Of a DNA stretch of 18,193 bases, positions 1 to 7,493 are shown in pieces; positions within the stretch are counted from its first letter, which is position 1, and every line of letters starts with the position of its first letter. The stretch spans positions 1 through 18,193 of the forward strand of contig JASHSY010000024.1 in NCBI GenBank assembly GCA_030040825.1, in the 5' to 3' direction. A program made the translations under genes and the position numbers. A model generated the notes under the pieces. That model had not been told where the DNA came from and did not search any database. It saw nothing but the letters and a program-made list of their open reading frames with translations. Source of the DNA: Xanthobacteraceae bacterium. Lineage in GTDB: Bacteria; Pseudomonadota; Alphaproteobacteria; Rhizobiales; Xanthobacteraceae.

Positions 1-19
1 GGTTGTGTGAGGCGTAGCA

Positions 20-544
20 ATGTCCGAGAAGCGTGCAAGTGAAGCCGGCGCGGTGTCATTCAGTGAGCGGCTGGCCAGTTCCCAGATTTTTGCGACTCTC
101 TTCCGGGATGGAATGGCGTTGGTTGAAGAGACCGCCAGCTATCTCGATGGCGCGGGCCGCACCGAATCCAAAAAGCTCGAACGCAACGCCGCGCTGGTTT
201 ACGCCACCGAAAGCATGCGCCTGACCACGCGTTTGATGCAACTTGCCTCTTGGCTGTTGTTGCATCGTGCGGTGAAGGAAGGCGAGATGACGCTCGCCCA
301 GGCGCAGAAAGAAAAGAGCAAGGTGCGGCTCGCAGCCTGTGACCCGGGGGATCCGAAATCGATCGCGCTCCTGCCGCAGAAGCTTCAAGAGTTGATCGCG
401 CGCTCGACCAAGTTGCAGGCAGAGGTACGGCGCCTCGACGCCACCATGCACGCGCCGCCGCCGGTCCAGATTGCCGCCGGCAATCCGGTGGAACGCCAAT
501 TGGGCCTATTGAAAGCCGCTTTCGAGCAGCACAATCGCGCCTGA
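20..544 (+). CDS. rcdA: RcdA-like regulator of CtrA degradation (DUF1465)
   Basis: The 174-residue protein matches the DUF1465 family, whose characterised member is Caulobacter RcdA. RcdA is a cytoplasmic adaptor that works with CpdR and PopA to deliver the cell-cycle regulator CtrA to the ClpXP protease. The family's most conserved block is visible at about residues 30-80: RDGMALVEETASYLDG, then the RNAALVYATESMRLTTRLMQ stretch and ASWLL. This part is helical. The C-terminal part (from about residue 100) is less conserved and ends in NPVERQLGLLKAAFEQ. A GAGG ribosome-binding site at 9-12 lies 7 bases before the ATG. The gene stands alone on the plus strand and converges on rpmE. Family membership is clear from the motifs; a role in CtrA proteolysis here is inferred from Caulobacter. 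Confidence 0.85.
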   Translation: MSEKRASEAGAVSFSERLASSQIFATLFRDGMALVEETASYLDGAGRTESKKLERNAALVYATESMRLTTRLMQLASWLLLHRAVKEGEMTLAQAQKEKSKVRLAACDPGDPKSIALLPQKLQELIARSTKLQAEVRRLDATMHAPPPVQIAAGNPVERQLGLLKAAFEQHNRA

Positions 545-570
545 TCGGGCACCCACCTGCCCGACGTATT
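545..570. terminator. hairpin between convergent rcdA and rpmE
   Basis: A perfect 7 bp stem starts immediately after the rcdA stop codon: TCGGGCA at 545-551 pairs with TGCCCGA at 558-564 around a 6-base loop. It lies between two convergent genes, so it could terminate both transcripts. The T-tract after it is poor (CGTATT), so termination efficiency is uncertain. Confidence 0.5.
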
Positions 571-578
571 GCGTCCAC

Positions 579-803
579 TTATTTCTTGAGAAAACCCTCG
601 AACTTCTTCTGGAAGCGAGACAGCCGTCCGCCGCGGTCAACCAGGTGTTGCTGGCCGCCAGTCCAGGCCGGGTGCGACTTGGGATCGACGTCGAGATGCA
701 GCGTGTCGCCTGATTTGCCCCAGGTCGATCGGGTGGTGAATTCGGTGCCGTCGGTCATGACGACTTTGACGAGATGGTAATCGGGATGCGTGTCGGGTTT
801 CAT
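579..803 (-). CDS. rpmE: 50S ribosomal protein L31, zinc-free type
   Basis: This 74-residue protein is ribosomal protein L31 of the large subunit. It shows the N-terminal MKPDTHPDYH, the central LDVDPKSHPAWTG and the C-terminal RLSRFQKKF typical of the family. The four zinc-binding cysteines of zinc-ribbon L31 are absent: the places where E. coli has CSC and CSKC read MTD and DPKS. It is therefore a C-minus form that does not need zinc. A GGAG Shine-Dalgarno sequence lies 8 bases before the ATG, and a good sigma70-type promoter is visible upstream at 855-883. It is transcribed alone, towards rcdA. Identification is very secure. Confidence 0.96.
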   Translation of the reverse strand: MKPDTHPDYHLVKVVMTDGTEFTTRSTWGKSGDTLHLDVDPKSHPAWTGGQQHLVDRGGRLSRFQKKFEGFLKK

Positions 804-854
804 GGCCGTCGCTCCAAGCCTTGGCGGGCGTTATTTGTTACGAAATTTGGCGGC

Positions 855-883
855 TCTATAGCGCGCCGCGGTGCGGGCGGCAA
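855..883 (-). promoter_or_regulatory. rpmE promoter (TTGCCG-17-TATAGA)
   Basis: On the minus strand a -35 box TTGCCG (878-883) is followed after exactly 17 bases by a -10 box TATAGA (855-860). Transcription would start near 848, giving rpmE a leader of about 45 bases. A perfect 10-base palindrome, CAAGCGCTTG (881-890), overlaps the -35 box and could be a regulator site; that part is speculation. Confidence 0.6.
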
Positions 884-975
884 GCGCTTGCAATTGAGCG
901 GCAGCAGGGCCAAAAGGCGTCAGCTCTCCCTGTTATCCCCTTTTGCTGCAACCCTTCGGCCCGGGACCAGATCGG

Positions 976-2331
976 ATGGAAAGACAAGAATTGCGGGCAG
1001 CCGGATCGCTCGCCGCCGTCTTCTCGGTCAGGCTTCTCGGTCTGTTTATGATCTATCCGGTGTTCGCCGCTTATGCCGGCGGCCTGTCGCATGCCAATTC
1101 CTATCTGATCGGCGAAGCGCTCGGTATCTACGGGCTGACCCAGGGCGTATTGCAGATACCATTCGGCCTGTTGTCGGACAAAGTCGGGCGCAAGGTGATG
1201 ATCGTCGCTGGCCTGATTCTGTTCGCTCTCGGCAGCGCAATCGCGGCGGTCTCTACCTCAATTGGCGGCGTTATCGTCGGGCGGGCGCTGCAAGGCTCGG
1301 GCGCTGTCGGTTCAGTGATCCTGGCGCTGGTTGCCGATCTCACGTCCGAGGAAAACCGTACCAAGGCGATGGCCATGGTCGGCATCACCATCGGCGCTTC
1401 TTTCATGATCGCGCTCGGGACTGGTCCGATTGTGGCAACTTTCGTCGGCGTGCGCGGCATATTCTGGCTGATGGTTGGTCTCGGGTTCGTCGGGGTCGCC
1501 ATCACCCTATGGGCGGTACCGAACCCGCCCAGATTGCGGGTGCATCGCGATGCCGAAACGGTACCGGCGCTGATCGGCGCGGCGTTGCGCAACGGTGAGT
1601 TGCTGCGGCTCGATTTCGGCATTTTCGTCCTGCACGCCATGCTGACCGCGGGCTTTCTGGTCGTCCCGGGTCTGCTTCGCGCCACGCTGCACATTCCAGC
1701 TCGCGGTCAATGGATGGTCTATCTGCCGGTGTTGATCGTTTCCATCATCGCCATGCTGCCCGCCATCATTGTTGCGGAGAGGTATCGCCGCATGAAAGCG
1801 GTGTTCGTGAGTGCTGTCGCGGTGCTCGCGGTCAGCCAGGCGATGCTGTATTTCGGGTCCGGCAACTTATTTGTTCTCCTGGCCGCGCTGACGATTTTCT
1901 TTTCGGCCTTCAATGTGATGGAAGCCAGCCTGCCGTCGCTCATCACCAAGGTCGCGCCGCCCGATGCCAAGGGTACGGCCATGGGGCTTTATTCGAGCCT
2001 GCAATTCCTTGGCGTTTTCGCCGGCGGTTTAGTTGGCGGGTTGGCGCATCAGCACGGAGGAAGTGCGGGCGTATTTGCGCTGACGGCGATTGTTGCCCTC
2101 ATTTGGCTCGTGGTCGCAGCCACGATGGCGCAGCCAAGCTTTCTGACCACGCGACTCCTTCCGGTCGCAGACGAAAAGACGAAAGATTCCGAAGGTCTCG
2201 CCGCCAAGCTGCGGCAGGTGCCGGGCGTCGCCGAAGCCGTGGTGATCCCAGCGGAGCGGCTTGCTTATTTAAAGGTGGATTCAGCATTGTTCGATGCGGC
2301 GCTGGCGCAATCGCTCGCCGGCGCGTCGTAG
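976..2331 (+). CDS. YajR-like MFS transporter with C-terminal YAM-like domain
   Basis: A 451-residue major facilitator superfamily permease of the inner membrane, with about 12 predicted helices. The MFS signature after helix 2 is seen as GLLSDKVGRKVMI (about residues 61-73). After the last helix comes a hydrophilic linker and a short domain with the sequence LRQVPGVAEAVVIPAERLAYLKVD, which ends the protein. Both this tail and the total length resemble E. coli YajR (about 450 residues), whose C-terminal YAM domain has a ferredoxin-like fold. The substrate is unknown; YajR-type carriers are assigned to the drug/proton antiporter group. I chose the ATG at 976. An in-frame TTG at 943 would add 11 residues with no support. 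Neither start has a strong ribosome-binding site. The gene is divergent from rpmE and converges on the GNAT gene. Confidence 0.85.
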   Translation: MERQELRAAGSLAAVFSVRLLGLFMIYPVFAAYAGGLSHANSYLIGEALGIYGLTQGVLQIPFGLLSDKVGRKVMIVAGLILFALGSAIAAVSTSIGGVIVGRALQGSGAVGSVILALVADLTSEENRTKAMAMVGITIGASFMIALGTGPIVATFVGVRGIFWLMVGLGFVGVAITLWAVPNPPRLRVHRDAETVPALIGAALRNGELLRLDFGIFVLHAMLTAGFLVVPGLLRATLHIPARGQWMVYLPVLIVSIIAMLPAIIVAERYRRMKAVFVSAVAVLAVSQAMLYFGSGNLFVLLAALTIFFSAFNVMEASLPSLITKVAPPDAKGTAMGLYSSLQFLGVFAGGLVGGLAHQHGGSAGVFALTAIVALIWLVVAATMAQPSFLTTRLLPVADEKTKDSEGLAAKLRQVPGVAEAVVIPAERLAYLKVDSALFDAALAQSLAGAS

Positions 2332-2407
2332 GAGCAAGGTCGGTGATCTTCGCGCCGGTCGGCGGATGTCAGCCTCGGTTTAATTCGGAGAGAATCGTCC
2401 GCCGGCT

Positions 2408-2848
2408 TTAAGGCCGCCAGCTCATGCGGTGTACCGGCTTGCCGGAGATGGAATTGACGCCGGCGCCGGTGATGAAAAATGCCTGTCTTCTATAAAACTC
2501 AATGGCGCGGATATTGTCGATGTTAACGTCGAGATCGAGCGCCTGCGGCGAAATGCGCTTGGCTTCGTTGACCAATGCGGCGCCGATGCCGGATCGCCAG
2601 CGGGCGGGCGCGACCACTAGCTGGTCAAGGTAACGCGTCTTCGGATCGACAGTGACGAAGCCGATCATTTCGCTGTCGGCCTCGGCGATCGTGATTTCGC
2701 AGGCCGGCACCAGTTCGTTGCGCCAGCGTTCGCGCCACCAGTCGAGCCGTTCGGCAAAATCGATCTGCGGATAGGCCGCTTGCCAGGTGCGCAGCCAAAG
2801 GGCATTGGCGGTGTCTTCGTCGCGCGCGGCGTAGCGGCGCAGTCGCAC
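2408..2848 (-). CDS. GNAT family N-acetyltransferase
   Basis: This 146-residue protein has the GNAT fold, which transfers an acetyl group from acetyl-CoA to an amine. Motif A is seen at about residues 74-98: strand LDQLVVAP followed by the pyrophosphate-binding loop RWRSGIGAAL. The motif B region is DNIRAIEFYRRQAF at about 111-124. The substrate cannot be told from sequence; candidates are a protein N-terminus or side chain, a small amine or an antibiotic. Translation starts at a GTG only 2 bases after the stop of the upstream OmpA-domain gene, which suggests translational coupling and a shared transcript with the MotA/MotB-like pair. Whether this reflects a shared function is unknown. Confidence 0.85.
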   Translation of the reverse strand: MRLRRYAARDEDTANALWLRTWQAAYPQIDFAERLDWWRERWRNELVPACEITIAEADSEMIGFVTVDPKTRYLDQLVVAPARWRSGIGAALVNEAKRISPQALDLDVNIDNIRAIEFYRRQAFFITGAGVNSISGKPVHRMSWRP

Positions 2849-2850
2849 GC

Positions 2851-3876
2851 CTACTTCTCCGTCAACTTCAACTCGATGCGGCGATTGCGGCTATAGGCCT
2901 CCTCTGTGGTGCCGGTATCGATCGGTTGGAATTCGCCGAAGCCTGCGGCGACCAGGCGCTGCGGCGAGACACCTTTGCTGATCAGATATTGCACAACGGA
3001 AATCGCGCGCTCGGCTGACAATTCCCAGTTTGATTTGAACGGGGAGTTCGCAGTCACCGGACGCACGTCGGTATGGCCGTCGACGCGCAGCACCCAATTG
3101 ATCTCCGAAGGAATCTGCTTTTCCAGGTCGATCAGCGCCGAGGCGAGCTTGTCGAGCTCGGCGCGGCCTTCCGGCCGCAGCACGGCTTGGCCGGAGTCGA
3201 AGAATACTTCCGACTGGAACACGAAACGATCGCCGACGATGCGGATGTCGGGGCGGTTGCCGAGGATATCGCGCAACTTGCCAAAGAAGTCGGAGCGATA
3301 CCGCGACAATTCCTGCACGCGCTGCGCCAGCGCCACGTTCAGGCGCTGGCCGAGATCGGCGATGCGCAGCTGCGATTCCTTTTCCTTTTGCTCGGACGTG
3401 CCCAGCGCCGCTTCAAGCGCGCCGATCTGCCGGCGCAGGGCGCTGATCTGCTGATTGAGGATTTCGATCTCCGCGACGGCGCGCGCGGTCGCTTCCTTTT
3501 CGAGATCGAGCTGCGAGCCGAGCCGGCCGACCTCTGCCTTCCCGGCGTCGGCGTTTTGCGCTCCTTCGGCGACGCCGCGCAAACGGTCACGCTCGTCCTC
3601 GGTTGCGGTCAACGACGCGCGCAGATGCGCGACTTCCGCTTCGAGACTCGTTTTACCGGTCCGCTCGAGCGAAAGCAGGTCGGACAGCCGCGAAATTTGC
3701 GCATTGAGGCGGGCCAACGCCGTATCCTTGCCGGCGACCTCCTGCGACAGGAAAAACTGCGCAACCATGAAGACGGTAAGCAGAAAGATGATGGACAGGA
3801 TCAGCGTCGACAATGCGTCGACGAAGCCTGGCCAGTAATTCAGGCCGCTGTCGCGGCGGGTCCGGGAAAGCGCCAT
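2851..3876 (-). CDS. MotB-like inner-membrane protein with coiled coil and OmpA peptidoglycan-binding domain
   Basis: A 341-residue protein with three parts. There is one N-terminal membrane helix (about residues 20-43) with a conserved acid at its start, Asp20 in YWPGFVDALSTL, equivalent in position to the proton-carrying Asp of MotB. A long coiled coil follows (about 48-192). The C-terminal OmpA/MotB domain (about 213-341) shows VDGHTDVRPV, NWELSAERAISVVQYL, AAGFGEFQP and RNRRIEL, the usual peptidoglycan-contacting motifs. With the MotA/ExbB-like protein encoded just upstream it should form a proton-driven stator-like complex reaching from the inner membrane to the cell wall. It is not a flagellar MotB by context, since no flagellar genes are nearby. 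The precise role is unknown. It starts 21 bases after the upstream gene's stop. Confidence 0.85.
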   Translation of the reverse strand: MALSRTRRDSGLNYWPGFVDALSTLILSIIFLLTVFMVAQFFLSQEVAGKDTALARLNAQISRLSDLLSLERTGKTSLEAEVAHLRASLTATEDERDRLRGVAEGAQNADAGKAEVGRLGSQLDLEKEATARAVAEIEILNQQISALRRQIGALEAALGTSEQKEKESQLRIADLGQRLNVALAQRVQELSRYRSDFFGKLRDILGNRPDIRIVGDRFVFQSEVFFDSGQAVLRPEGRAELDKLASALIDLEKQIPSEINWVLRVDGHTDVRPVTANSPFKSNWELSAERAISVVQYLISKGVSPQRLVAAGFGEFQPIDTGTTEEAYSRNRRIELKLTEK

Positions 3877-3897
3877 GCGTTTGCGTCCGTCTTTTTC

Positions 3898-4878
3898 TCA
3901 GTCGACGCGTTCGCGCGACAAGATTTCCATGAAGCGCTTAATATCGTTGTTGAGTTTCGATTGCGCGTCCGCCCAGTCGCGGATCATCTGCTGCTCGGCG
4001 CGCATGTGCTGCACGAGCCCCTGGATCGCCTCGGCGAGATTCGCCATTGCCGCGGTCGTCGCCTTGCCCGAGCCGGCTTCGGTAATCGAGCTGCGTAACC
4101 GGTCGATGGCTTCGGTCGCGCCGCCGGGAAGAACGGCAGCGCCGCTTGTGTCGACCGTGCCGGGGTCGTGCACGGTGGTGGCGAGCCAGTCCTCGAGGTT
4201 GTTGTAGAACCGGTTTTGCGCCTGACTGGTTTGCAAATCGAGGAAGCCGAGAATGAGCGAGCCGGCTAGTCCGAACAGCGACGAAGAGAACGAGATGCCC
4301 ATGCCGCCGAGCGGTGCGGCCAGGCCTTCCTTGAGCGCGTTGAAGACCGTGTCGGCGTCGCCGCCGACATTGAGATTGTTGATGATGCTCCCGACCGAAC
4401 CGACCGTCTCGATCAGGCCCCAGAAGGTGCCAAGCAGCCCGAGGAAGACGAGCAGCCCGGTCAAATAGCGCGAGCTGTCGCGCGCCTCATCAAGGCGGCT
4501 CGCCAGCGAGTCGAGGAAGGCGCGCATGATCTGCGCCGAAATCGTCATCCGCCCGGAGCGTTCACCGCCGAGGATGACGGCCATCGGCGCAAGTAGCGTT
4601 GGCGCGCGCGCCGCCGGTACCGCCGGATCGGCGCGGCGGAAGCTGTTGACCCAGGAGACTTCCGGAAACAGCCGGATCACTCGGACAAACGACAGGATGA
4701 TGCCGATCAGCAAAACACCGACGATCAGACCGTTGAGCCAGGGATTGGCCATGAAGGCATTGAGAATCTGGCGCTGCAGAACAAAGGCGATCAGCCCGCA
4801 CAGAATCAAGAAAACCAGCATCCGGACCAGATAGATGCGGGGGGAGGCGAGTTTGACTTGGTCGACGTTGTCCGCCAT
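3898..4878 (-). CDS. MotA/TolQ/ExbB-like proton-channel protein
   Basis: This 326-residue inner-membrane protein has four likely helices: about 17-38, 47-70, 138-159 and 190-214. Helix 3 contains FLGLLGTFWGLIETV, the signature of MotA/TolQ/ExbB proton-channel subunits, and helix 4 has GGMGISFSSSLFGLAGSLILGFLDLQ. A cytoplasmic segment lies between helices 2 and 3. A C-terminal tail of about 100 residues ends in a probable helix (about 275-322). Families of this type form pentamers around two copies of a MotB/ExbD-type partner and use the proton gradient to do mechanical work. The partner is the next gene. The tail is much shorter than the long tail of defence protein ZorA, and no helicase or nuclease partner is present. 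Start chosen at the ATG, 140 bases after the preceding gene. Confidence 0.85.
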   Translation of the reverse strand: MADNVDQVKLASPRIYLVRMLVFLILCGLIAFVLQRQILNAFMANPWLNGLIVGVLLIGIILSFVRVIRLFPEVSWVNSFRRADPAVPAARAPTLLAPMAVILGGERSGRMTISAQIMRAFLDSLASRLDEARDSSRYLTGLLVFLGLLGTFWGLIETVGSVGSIINNLNVGGDADTVFNALKEGLAAPLGGMGISFSSSLFGLAGSLILGFLDLQTSQAQNRFYNNLEDWLATTVHDPGTVDTSGAAVLPGGATEAIDRLRSSITEAGSGKATTAAMANLAEAIQGLVQHMRAEQQMIRDWADAQSKLNNDIKRFMEILSRERVD

Positions 4879-5018
4879 CGGCTTTCACTTCGCGCCCGGG
4901 GGATGACGTACTATGGCACAGCCTCGCCCCAAGAAAAACGTATGAAAAGGCCGCCGGTGCGCGCATCCGCCGGCTCGTCGAATGTCGCAAACTTTGCGGC
5001 GCGTTGATGGCCGGGGAT

Positions 5019-5852
5019 TCAGGATAGCTTGGCGGATTTTACCGAGGGCCGGGCAGCGTCTGCGCCCGCGGTTTTCAAGAGCTGCAGCAACGCACGGTGC
5101 ATCGTGTCGTTGCCGGCGACGACGCTGCCCTGGGTCAAGATCGCCTGGCCGCCGTCAGCGTCGCTGACGAATCCACCTGCCTCGCGCACCAAAAGAATCC
5201 CGGCGGCTATGTCCCACGGCGACAAATCGCGCTCCCAGTAGGCGTCGAGCCGGCCGGCGGCAACCCAGGCGAGATCGAGCGTGGCGGCGCCGTATCGGCG
5301 CAGCCCCGCAAAGTTCTGCTGGGCGGCGAAGATCTCGCGGTGCGCCACGGCAAGATCGCCGCGGCCGTAATGCGGGAGCCCGCAGGCGACCACGGCATCG
5401 TCCAGCCGTTGCCGCGCGGCGACGCGGATGCGGCGGTCGTTGAGGAATGCACCCTTGCCGCGCTCGGCGACGAACAACTCGTCGTTCGCCGGGTTGTAGG
5501 TCAGCGCTGCTACGATCGCGCCATCGCGCTCGAGCGCGATCGAGACGGCGAAGTGCGGGATGCCGTGCAGGAAGTTGGTGGTGCCGTCGAGCGGGTCGAC
5601 GATCCAGCGGTGCGTTTTGTCGGCGCCGGCGCGGGTGCCGCCTTCCTCGCCGAGGAAGCCGTAATCGGGCCTCGCCTTAGCGAGTTCCGCCCGCACGATC
5701 TCCTCTGCGCGGCGGTCGGCGGCGGTTACGAAGTTGCGTGGTCCCTTGAGCGAGACTTGCAGATTCTCGACTTCGCCCAAGTCGCGCTTAAGGCTTCGGC
5801 CGGCGCGATAGGCCGCCTTGATCATGACATTGAGGATTGCGGAATGGGGCAT
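5019..5852 (-). CDS. suhB: inositol-1-monophosphatase family protein (SuhB-like)
   Basis: A 277-residue member of the magnesium-dependent, lithium-sensitive phosphatase family. The metal-binding motifs are all present: GEEGG (Glu69/Glu70), DPLDGTTNF (Asp86, Asp89, Gly90, Thr91) and WDIAAG (Asp214). These enzymes hydrolyse phosphate from inositol phosphates or similar compounds. E. coli SuhB also acts in rRNA antitermination, and relatives act on histidinol phosphate, fructose-1,6-bisphosphate or PAP, so the substrate here is uncertain. An upstream in-frame ATG at 5888 would add 12 residues. I prefer 5852 because homologous sequence begins close to MPHSAILNVMIKAA. It follows the Sel1-repeat gene by about 60 bases in the same direction and is probably co-transcribed. 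Confidence 0.85.
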   Translation of the reverse strand: MPHSAILNVMIKAAYRAGRSLKRDLGEVENLQVSLKGPRNFVTAADRRAEEIVRAELAKARPDYGFLGEEGGTRAGADKTHRWIVDPLDGTTNFLHGIPHFAVSIALERDGAIVAALTYNPANDELFVAERGKGAFLNDRRIRVAARQRLDDAVVACGLPHYGRGDLAVAHREIFAAQQNFAGLRRYGAATLDLAWVAAGRLDAYWERDLSPWDIAAGILLVREAGGFVSDADGGQAILTQGSVVAGNDTMHRALLQLLKTAGADAARPSVKSAKLS

Positions 5853-5913
5853 AGCGCTTCGCCTACCTGTGCCGCGGGTCGCGCGCAAGCCTGACGTGGC
5901 ACCATGACACCGA

Positions 5914-6843
5914 TTACGACGGCGGCGGCTTTTTCAGCCAATCGAGCCAGACCTTGGCGGCGTGCTCGCCTGCGGCGCGGGTACCGGCATCGAGGCCATT
6001 GACGAAATCGTCGAGTTTCAGGTTGGTCTCGCCGCGCGCCTTGGAGATGAGATGCCATTTCGCCGCCCCGACCGGGTCGCGGGGCGCGCCGCGGCCGTCG
6101 GCGAGGATACGCGCATAGCGATCTTGCGCGATTGCGTTGCCATGCAGCGCCGCCTTGTGAAACAGCGCTGCAGCGGCCTGCTCATTCCTGGCGACGCCGT
6201 CGCCATTGAATAGCGCGATCGCATATTCAACTTGGGCATCGGAATTGTCGGCAAGCGCCGCAAGCGACCACAATCGCACCGCCTCTTTCATGTCCTGCGG
6301 TACGCCGCGACCCTGCTTGTAAAGTGTGCCGAGCGCATATTGCGCTTCCGGATTGCCGGCGTCTGACGCGGCGCGAAGAAGTTCGGCGGCGCGCTTGAAA
6401 TCCTGGGGAAACAATTGGCCTTCCATATAGAGGAGCGCCAGATTGTAGGCGGCGAGCGGGTGGCCGAGCTTGGCCGCCGCGGCCAGCCATTTCGCGCTCG
6501 CTTCGCGATCGCGGGGGCCGCCACGCCCCTGCATGCGAAACATGGCGAGTGCAAACATCGCATCCGGATCGCCGCGGTCGGCGGCGAGTTTGTACCACTC
6601 GGCCGCCTTGGCGTCGTTGCGCGGAACGCAGTAGCCGTCGGAATAAAGCTCGCCGAGAAGCGTCATCGACTTCGGGTCGCTCTTCGTCTCGACGTAATGG
6701 GTCGCCAGGGCGAAGGCGCGCAGGAAATTGCCGCGCTGGAATTCACCATAGGCAAAGTCAGGTTCGGCGGCGGCGCATCGGGTCGCAGCCGCGATCAAAA
6801 GCGCGGCCGTTGCAATGATGGTTCTGCCGTGCAACGCCTTCAT
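5914..6843 (-). CDS. secreted Sel1-repeat (TPR-like) protein
   Basis: A 309-residue protein with an N-terminal signal peptide (basic MKALHGR, hydrophobic stretch, likely cleavage near Ala26 before EPDF) and about six Sel1-like repeats at roughly residues 56-270. The repeats show the family pattern LGxLYxxGxGVxxDxxxAxxWxxxAAxxG, for example LGTLYKQGRGVPQD. Sel1 repeats form an alpha-solenoid that binds other proteins; export implies a periplasmic scaffold or adaptor role. The partner is unknown. The start is set by an ATGA overlap with the stop codon of the upstream ThiE-like gene (6840-6843); a longer reading frame to 6924 lacks a signal peptide at its start. Translation is probably coupled to the ThiE-like gene. 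Confidence 0.8.
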   Translation of the reverse strand: MKALHGRTIIATAALLIAAATRCAAAEPDFAYGEFQRGNFLRAFALATHYVETKSDPKSMTLLGELYSDGYCVPRNDAKAAEWYKLAADRGDPDAMFALAMFRMQGRGGPRDREASAKWLAAAAKLGHPLAAYNLALLYMEGQLFPQDFKRAAELLRAASDAGNPEAQYALGTLYKQGRGVPQDMKEAVRLWSLAALADNSDAQVEYAIALFNGDGVARNEQAAAALFHKAALHGNAIAQDRYARILADGRGAPRDPVGAAKWHLISKARGETNLKLDDFVNGLDAGTRAAGEHAAKVWLDWLKKPPPS

Positions 6844-7493
6844 TGCGGGGCGACGGTCTCGCGGAGGGAGGCGGTTGCCGCCGCCACAGTTGCCGCCGGC
6901 GCTGTTTCGTTCGTCCATATCCAATCACCAAGCGCGACAAAATCGGCTTTGGCGCGAGCCAAAGGGGCGACTTCGTCGAGGCCGGATGCGTAGCCCACAC
7001 ACGGCACCTCGAACAATCCGGCCCACCAGGCAACGCGTTCTTCGACGGCAGCAAAGGGCGGACGGCGGCCGTAGCGGTTCGGTTCGCCGAACATGACATA
7101 GTCGGCACCAGCTTCGCCCGCGAGCATGGCATCATGACGGCTGCGCAATTCGCCGCAACCGGCTATGCGATCGGGCTGCAGCGAGCCGATCGCGGCGGTC
7201 AGCGCCTCGATGCCGTTGAGATGCGCGCCATCGGCGCTGGCGCGCGCCGCGATGTCGGCGTGACCGTCGAGCAAAATCGCGATGTCGCGGCGTTGCACGA
7301 TGGCAGCAAGAGCTTTGGCCCGATTGATCAGGGTTCGTTCGTCCGCAGGCACGAGCCGCAACAGCAGCGCAGCGATATCGCCGGCTTCGAGCACCAAGGC
7401 AAGGTCGCGCGCAAAGGCCGTCGTATCGGCAAGCGGCGGCGTGACGAGATAGAGGCGGGGACCTGGAAAGGGGCGTTGCGTCATGTCCGTCAT
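6840..7493 (-). CDS. diverged thiamine-phosphate-synthase-fold protein (ThiE/TenI-like)
   Basis: A 217-residue TIM-barrel protein of the ThiE/TenI family. The recognisable pieces are PRLYLVTPP at the start, LLDGHADIAARASADGAHLNG in the middle and GADYVMFG before the C-terminal third. In true ThiE enzymes the matching sites read QxRxK, INDR/Y, DGVHLGQ and GPxxxTxTK. Here they read LLRLV, LLDGH, DGAHLNG and GEPNRYGRR, so several pyrophosphate- and pyrimidine-binding residues are replaced. Thiamine phosphate synthesis is therefore doubtful and a different activity is possible. No thi genes are nearby. It overlaps the downstream Sel1-repeat gene by ATGA. The start codon lies inside a palindromic repeat; a second ATG three codons in (7484) is an equally good start. 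There is no clear ribosome-binding site. Confidence 0.7.
   Translation of the reverse strand: MTDMTQRPFPGPRLYLVTPPLADTTAFARDLALVLEAGDIAALLLRLVPADERTLINRAKALAAIVQRRDIAILLDGHADIAARASADGAHLNGIEALTAAIGSLQPDRIAGCGELRSRHDAMLAGEAGADYVMFGEPNRYGRRPPFAAVEERVAWWAGLFEVPCVGYASGLDEVAPLARAKADFVALGDWIWTNETAPAATVAAATASLRETVAPQ

Noticed and set aside
2360..2404. Terminator between the MFS gene and the convergent GNAT gene
   Set aside because: CGGCGGA (2360-2366) and TCCGCCG (2398-2404) can pair, but the loop is about 31 bases and no T-tract follows.
3073..4098. 341-codon plus-strand open frame opposite the MotB-like gene
   Set aside because: It is a shadow frame caused by high GC at third positions; the minus-strand product has recognisable membrane, coiled-coil and OmpA parts.
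2851..4878. Zorya (ZorAB) anti-phage system
   Set aside because: The pair resembles ZorA/ZorB in fold, but the ZorA-like protein lacks the long cytoplasmic tail, and no ZorC/ZorD/ZorE-type genes (helicase, nuclease) flank it. The neighbours are a GNAT gene and an inositol-phosphatase family gene.
4879..5018. Promoter or RNA in the 140-base gap before the MotA-like gene
   Set aside because: A CATAGT hexamer is present on the minus strand but lacks a credible -35 box at the right distance, and no stable structure was found.
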